From positions 146,001 through 210,000 of the forward strand of contig JAVKOQ010000020.1 in NCBI GenBank assembly GCA_031835245.1: DNA of 64,000 nt, read 5' to 3'. The notes below the pieces were generated by a model, which worked only from the letters and a program-made list of their open reading frames with translations, did not search any database and had not been told where the DNA came from. Positions within the stretch are counted from its first letter, which is position 1, and each line of letters starts with the position of its first letter. Origin of the DNA: Balamuthia mandrillaris. Lineage: Eukaryota; Discosea; Longamoebia; Balamuthiidae. Positions 59,201 to 64,000 of this stretch are shown piece after piece. Both the position numbers and the translations under genes were made by a program.

Positions 59201-60711
59201 TTCTTCCTCATTTTCTTCTTTTACTTTCTCTTTGTCTTTCTTATCTTGCTTCTTCTTGTTTGTTTCTCCACTTTCTTCGTTCTCTCTTTCTTTTTCCTTT
59301 TCTTTCTTCTTGACAAGTTCTTCTTCATTGTTGTTGGTGAAATGTTGAAGTTGCGTCCATAGTCGAAGATTTAAGTCCAATACCCAAAGATCTTGTAAGA
59401 AGCCCTCTGCATTACTCCCTCCAAACATTAACATGAAATGTCTCCAAGTCGTCACTCGATGTCGGCTTCTTGCTGCTGGAAACAAACGCCGTTCTTTCTT
59501 TTTCTGCTTCGCTTCGGATGAAGAAGAAGAAGAAGAAGAAGAAGAAGAAGAAGAAGAAGAAGAAGAAGAAGAAGAAGAAGAAGAAGAAGAACAAGAAGAA
59601 CAAGAAGAAGCAGAAAAAGCAGAGGAGGAGGAGGAGCACACGAGGCGTTCCCAAGTGGCAGTAGGAAGATGACAGGAGCATAGGTCATCGCGATAGTTGT
59701 TGCTCTCATCCAATCCACCGAATACCCAAAGCTTATCAAAGTATATAACAGCACTGTGATTGTATCGACGAGGAACGGGCATTCCTCTGCATTCTATTCT
59801 TTGCCAACAGAAAGCAGAACAATCTGAAGACGAAGGGGATGGAGAAATGCAGATACGAAACAAGTCGTCACAAACGGAGGAAGAATGGTTGGAGCCACCA
59901 AAGAGATAGAGGTGGCCGTCGCTTTCGTTGGAACAAAGAGTATGGGCACTAAACGACTACGAAAGTGAGATATAGATTGAAGCAGAGTAACAAGGAGGAG
60001 ACACAAAGAAAGAAAACGAGAAAAAAGAAAGCGAAAGAGAAAGAGAAACGACAAAGCAAAACAACGAAAGAGAAAGAGAAAGAGAAACGACGAAAGAGAA
60101 AGAGAAACGACGAAAGAGAAAGAGAAAGAGAAAGAGAAAGAGAAAGAGAAAGAGAAAGAGAAAGAGAAAGAGAAAGAGAAAGAGAAAGAGAAAGAGAAAG
60201 AGAAAGAGAAAGAGAAAGAGAAAGAGAAAGAGAAAGAGAAAGAGAATATAGCAAACGAGAAAAAAGAAACAACGAACGAACAAACCTGCGAGGAGAAGGT
60301 TGAACAGCTCCTTTCGTTTCAAGGCGCGACCAAGTATTCAGGGCAAAGGAATAGGAATACAGGTCGTTGTGATGGCTCTCGCTCTGCCCTCCGAACACGT
60401 ACATTTTGTCGCCAAGAACGGCCGCCGCATGGCCCGCCCTTGGGCAAGGCGGGTTGCCGCTCCAGTCTTTGATCTGTAGCCATGTTTTGGTGTCTTTTTT
60501 TTATTTTTGATCAGAACAAAAAAGAAATATATTTTTTTTACCAAGAGATCAAAAAAACTAAACCAAAGTTGAAGCACCACAGCTCGTTGACAAGAGAGCG
60601 GGTGAGGTTGTCGAAGCCGCCAAAGACAAAGCACGAGTTGCCGTAGACCGCCGCGCTGTGGTCGAACCGCGGAGAGGGCACCCCCGACTTGAAGCTCGTC
60701 CAACTGGACAT
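56227..60711 (-). CDS. Kelch-RCC1-F-box-ARF GTPase chimera
   Basis: 1197 aa from ten exons: 60711..60564, 60493..60286, 59948..58873, 58809..58717, 58649..58194, 58115..57228, 57169..56834, 56761..56713, 56646..56429, 56348..56227. Residues 1-475 form Kelch blades ([47 protein letters not shown]). About 475-905 are RCC1 repeats ([47 protein letters not shown]). An F-box lies at about 918-957 ([19 protein letters not shown]). Residues 1037-1197 are a full ARF-like GTPase: P-loop GLDAAGKTS at 1043-1051, [28 protein letters not shown] and [13 protein letters not shown]. The usual catalytic Gln of DVGGQ is Pro1090. ARF normally has an N-terminal myristoylated helix, impossible here. Likely a cullin-ligase adaptor with a built-in GTP switch (inference). 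Confidence 0.9.
59519..59612. repeat. (GAA)n trinucleotide tract coding for poly-Ser in the Kelch region
   Basis: About 30 plus-strand GAA/GAACAA units that lie inside an exon of the minus-strand chimera and are read as TCT, giving a Ser/Cys-rich loop between Kelch blades. Copy number changes would preserve frame. Confidence 0.88.
60055..60246. repeat. (GAAAGA)n hexanucleotide tract in chimera intron 2
   Basis: Almost 190 bp of AAAGAG units on the plus strand, (CTCTTT)n on the sense strand, within intron 59949-60285. Confidence 0.92.
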
Positions 60712-60889
60712 CTTTTGGATTTTTCTGTTCTCTGATTTTTTTGAATACAAAAAGGCGATAATTTTCGCTTGAAAAAGGAAAATAGGTTGATATTTTCAGT
60801 TTTGTTCAGTTTTTTCGATAAAAGTTTCATTCATACGATAGGTACAGTCGATTATCGGAATTGATAACTTGTTGTCGATACAAGAAAGA
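60712..60889. promoter_or_regulatory. Compact bidirectional promoter between the chimera and the DUSP gene
   Basis: 178 bp between divergent start codons. It contains a TTGTCGATACAA dyad at about 60872-60883, similar to the TGTCGACA motif seen elsewhere, 7 bp before the DUSP-gene ATG. Confidence 0.45.
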
Positions 60890-62049
60890 ATGTCGAAACG
60901 CAGGGAAGAGGCGCTTGCTTTCCTTCAACAGTTGGCTCTGCGAGACAAACCCCAACGACCACCCGTCTTTGACTCGGACAAGCAATACCTCCTTTCCTTG
61001 AGCTGGTGGAGGCGTTGGAAGCAATTCATGGCTGTCGTTGCTGCTTCTTCCTCGCCCATGACGATCCAGCCCTTGCAAGAGGGAGTCCCACCCATCAACA
61101 ACTTTCCCCTCCTCCATTCTTATTCCTTCAGCCTGCTACATGACTGTTGTGTGGCGGTTGTGCTGCGAGAAGATAGAAAACGGACTTGGCTTTCTCTTGC
61201 AAATTCTTCTTCTCTCAAAGACGAAAAAGAAGAAGAAAATGAAGAACAAGCACAAGAAGAAGAAGAAGATGAAGAAGAAGACGAAGTCGTGATACCATAT
61301 TACATCCAACAACTGTTAAACCAGAAAAGAGAGGAGTTCAGCAAATGTGGGCTGAGAGAAAAATTGGTGGAATATGTGGACTACGTTTGGGTCTCTGAGA
61401 GCACGTGGGAAACACTTCATCGGTTTGTCCCTTTCTGCTTTGGACGAATTTGTTGCTGCTGTTCGCTTATTGTGGTTGTTCTTGAGGTGGTGTGGTGGAG
61501 GGCCAACGTTGCAAGCAAGCATTGTGTCTGGCGGGTTCTTTCAGGGGGACATGCTCACTTTAAACCCTTGGACCTTACGTTACGTTTTGGGTGAGAACGT
61601 TCACGCCCCACGGTACGAAGTACCTCTGCACAAGATGGTATTCAGCCCACAGCAACCACTTCACGGTTCGTGTTATGCGTGTTCAATGTGTTCGATGGTA
61701 ATATAACTTAACATGCCAAACAAAAGTGATAAAGCAATGCATTTGCAGTCGGGTCTTTTATCCTCCACACCACATTCTTTTCCTCGCGTGGAACAAAGGT
61801 GGAGAACCGGAATGGAGAAACCTGGATGACCATGATTTGCGAGCTCTCACCCTCCAGGCTTGTGGTAGTTGGATACAGCCCCAACAAACCCTTTTCTTCC
61901 TTTTGTTCAAACGGCCAGATGACACACGAACCATCAACCAAATCACGAATGCTTTACAGACAAGGGTCATTCCTCTGATACGGGAACAGCCAAACGGACA
62001 CCAACTCTCCTTTCTTTCTTGTTCTTCTTCTGAAGAGGAATTAAGTTGA
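60890..62049 (+). CDS. DUSP-domain protein
   Basis: 344 aa from three exons: 60890..61422, 61487..61665, 61727..62049. DUSP domains occur in ubiquitin-specific proteases and mediate protein contacts. Visible: LSWWRRWKQF, then PPINNFPLL, and after an acidic insert YVWVSESTWETLH, joined across the intron to RWCGGGPTLQASIV, which matches the domain's closing WYGGGP motif. No USP catalytic Cys/His boxes follow in this gene, so it is not a complete protease. The remainder (FYPPHHILFLAWNKGGEP, FFLLFKRPDD) is unassigned and might be a ubiquitin-like fold. The second intron has two possible splice pairs; the choice given keeps the frame. Confidence 0.7.
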
Positions 62050-62082
62050 CAAAAAGAGCGTTTTTTAACTTTTGCTTGTTCT

Positions 62083-64000
62083 TCAATGCTCACAAAGGGA
62101 GAACGGACGTTCAAACAGCCCCTTTGTATTTGCCTTCACAAAATACTTTCTTTCCTTCATCAGATCCTCCCTATACTTCACTGCCTCCTCCAACCTCATG
62201 GGCCAATCCACAAACCCAACAATGTGCTCCACAAGTTCTTTCGGCAGCCTCGAAAACGGAGGGCAGCGCACAATGTGCTCCAAGAACCAATCCATGCGTT
62301 GAGGAGGGACGTTGGCTGTGGAAAGAACACGGTGGGTGGGATCCACCAAGAAGAAGACCAGGATCTTGCGATAGCCCGCTTGGGATTTGTCCTGGAGCTC
62401 GAAAGGAGCCACTTGATGCTGCAGAATGTTAGGAAAGCAGAGGCAACGATCTTCCTTGGTGAGAACGGCCCCCAAGCGTTGGTTCAAAGGGTCCTCACTT
62501 GAAAGGCCATAGATCTCCCTGACACCACGTTCATCGTTTTGCTCATAGTCCGGCTCACAGATGGCTTGACGAAAGGCCAAACGAGACTCAGTGATATTGT
62601 GGGAGGAGAAGTAGTAGATGCCTGAAGCCACAATGTGCTCGTTCTCCATGCCCTCCACGTGCCAGACACCTCCAGAGTAGCTTGGGTTATCGGGAGTGAG
62701 AATGATGTTGGCTAGCTTGACGATGACCTGAAGCTTGCGCCCGCCAAGGTCGATAGCGGGAGGTTGGTCGTAGTTCTTAGGTTTGTTGGAGGGAGGAACG
62801 AACGGCAACGGTGGCTCTGGGTGTTTGAGCACGCGATTCTTTTCCCATTGTTCGTATCTTGAGTCCTCATCATTGAGGTCTACATTTTGTTCGTCTGGGC
62901 TTTCTTCATCATCTGCTTCTTCGTTCTCCTCTTCCTGTTCTACTTTCTCTTCGTCTTCCTCCTCCTCCTCCTCTTCCTTTTCTTCGTCTTCTTCTTCCTC
63001 CTCCTCCTCTTCTTCCTCTTCCTCTTCCTCTTCTTCCTCCTCTTCTTCTTTTTCTTCTTCATCTTCTTCTTCGTCTTCATCGTCCTCTTCATCTTCTTCT
63101 TTACTTTCTTCTTCTAACATTTCCTCCTTCTCCTCTTCCTCCTTCTCGTTCTCTTCCGCATCCTCTTCTGCATCCTCTTCTTGTTCCGCTTTGCCTTCAT
63201 CGTGCTCTTCCGATTGTTCATTTCCTTCGTTCTCATTCTCCTCCTGTTCGTCCTTTTCATCCCCTTTTTCCATGTCCCACCAAGGGGGATACGATGGTCC
63301 TTCGTACCAGCTGTAAGGATCCACAGCTATCCTGTTCTCGCGAGGTTGATCCAAATCTGTCAGCACTCTATTGAACAGAGGGACAAACTTCTCAAAGATG
63401 GCCGCCAAGCAGGGGTACATCCCCTTGTGTCGCACCGGGTGCAGGTTGTTGATGTACGACGCAATGTGCACCTGGCCTGTGACAGCATCCACCTTAAACT
63501 CCGCTGGAAGCCACTGATACTTGAGGGACTTGGTCTTTGTGGGAGTCTGCCAGCTGAACGCATTCTTTTTCTGCTTCTTGCGTTTCGGTCTTGGCACCAA
63601 CGATCCTCCTCCCATCCACTTGAGTGGAGGGTTGGCCTCTTCCACCACTTGCCTAGAAACTCCAGTCACCAAGCAGTAGAGCGAAGGATGGACCAGGTCC
63701 AGAACTTGCTTGTTGCTGCCAGGATGCCAGTCCTTTGCCTCCTCCGGCACATCTTCAAGCACTTTCACTACCTCCAACAGCTGTTCCTTCAGCGCATTGG
63801 GGATGAGGTGGTCCCCTTGCCAAACCCCATCCACGGCGGCGACTTGCACGCAGGACCCGTCCTCGCGCTCTTGGACGAGATCGGCGTAGAAGTGTTCCAG
63901 CTCTTGGAGAACGTAGTCCACCTCTTTCTCTGTGGCTCCTTGTTCCTGGGCCTCGCTCTTCCACTTGGCAACGATGGCAGGGTCCTTCATCTTGCGGAAC
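62083..64000 (-). CDS. DUF4246-family putative 2-oxoglutarate/Fe(II) oxygenase (5' end outside window)
   Basis: At least 639 codons, one exon within the window. DUF4246 proteins, best known from fungi, have a cupin-like core. N-terminal half: YQWLPAEFKVDAVTGQVHI, SYINNLHPVRHKGMYP, FEKFVPLFNRVLTDL. A Glu/Asp-rich stretch of roughly 130 residues (about 63230-62850) follows, an insertion relative to typical members. The core is LQVIVKLANIILTPDNPSY, GGVWHVEGMENEHIVASG, with a His-X-Glu iron pair, ESRLAFRQ, then LQHQVAPFEL (distal His) and RKILVFFLVDP. A Met at 63990 opens the visible frame, but similarity to the family suggests upstream sequence, and no stop occurs before the window edge. Its 3' end is 33 bp from the convergent DUSP gene. 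Substrate unknown. Confidence 0.88.
   Translation of the reverse strand, partial: FRKMKDPAIVAKWKSEAQEQGATEKEVDYVLQELEHFYADLVQEREDGSCVQVAAVDGVWQGDHLIPNALKEQLLEVVKVLEDVPEEAKDWHPGSNKQVLDLVHPSLYCLVTGVSRQVVEEANPPLKWMGGGSLVPRPKRKKQKKNAFSWQTPTKTKSLKYQWLPAEFKVDAVTGQVHIASYINNLHPVRHKGMYPCLAAIFEKFVPLFNRVLTDLDQPRENRIAVDPYSWYEGPSYPPWWDMEKGDEKDEQEENENEGNEQSEEHDEGKAEQEEDAEEDAEENEKEEEEKEEMLEEESKEEDEEDDEDEEEDEEEKEEEEEEEEEEEEEEEEEEEEDEEKEEEEEEEDEEKVEQEEENEEADDEESPDEQNVDLNDEDSRYEQWEKNRVLKHPEPPLPFVPPSNKPKNYDQPPAIDLGGRKLQVIVKLANIILTPDNPSYSGGVWHVEGMENEHIVASGIYYFSSHNITESRLAFRQAICEPDYEQNDERGVREIYGLSSEDPLNQRLGAVLTKEDRCLCFPNILQHQVAPFELQDKSQAGYRKILVFFLVDPTHRVLSTANVPPQRMDWFLEHIVRCPPFSRLPKELVEHIVGFVDWPMRLEEAVKYREDLMKERKYFVKANTKGLFERPFSLCEH

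Overview
This is a gene-dense eukaryotic nuclear window. Most genes carry several short spliceosomal introns (about 45-300 nt, GT...AG), often with (CT)n or (CTT)n tracts on the sense strand. The protein repertoire (ankyrin-Sec7-PH Arf exchange factor, F-box/RhoGEF/PH proteins, a DBF2/SID2-type NDR kinase, JMJD7, ZNFX1, tandem MIT domains, DUF4246) fits a free-living amoeba-like protist. A discosean amoebozoan of the Acanthamoeba/Balamuthia kind is my best guess, but the sequence alone does not settle this.

Layout. 1-4.4 kb (-): ankyrin-Sec7-PH Arf GEF, running off the left edge. 5.1-6.5 kb (+): an intronless Fanzor (eukaryotic TnpB-like RuvC nuclease) with an added N-terminal C2H2 finger and an AT-hook-like motif. 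6.6-8.9 kb (-): WDR12/YTM1. 9.9-17.3 kb (+): a ZNFX1-type helicase with no intron. 17.6-18.8 kb (-): three MIT domains made by exon duplication. 19.4-20.0 kb (+): an 81-bp tandem repeat gene. 20.5-22.5 kb (-) and 22.6-24.9 kb (+): JMJD7 and a GT61 glycosyltransferase, head to head. 25.5-30.4 kb (+): NDR-type kinase with a membrane hairpin.

30.6-42.0 kb is an accessory block. Four divergent paralogs (A-D) of a two-domain family I do not recognise are bounded on each side by the same module in opposite orientation: paralog, fold-back repeat, tRNA-Gln(CUG). 42.1-43.9 kb (+) is an M20 metallopeptidase, 44.1-45.3 kb (-) YIPF5/YIP1, 45.8-47.4 kb (+) a polytopic membrane protein. 48.2-56.2 kb holds two head-to-head F-box-RhoGEF-PH paralogs. 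56.2-60.7 kb (-) encodes a striking Kelch-RCC1-F-box-ARF chimera. It is followed by a DUSP-domain gene (+) and a DUF4246 oxygenase (-) that runs off the right edge.

Gene models were built by hand from homologous blocks and splice signals. For every complete multi-exon model the listed exon lengths sum to a multiple of three. Small-GTPase control (Arf GEF, two RhoGEFs, an ARF fused to F-box/RCC1/Kelch) and F-box adaptors recur across the window.
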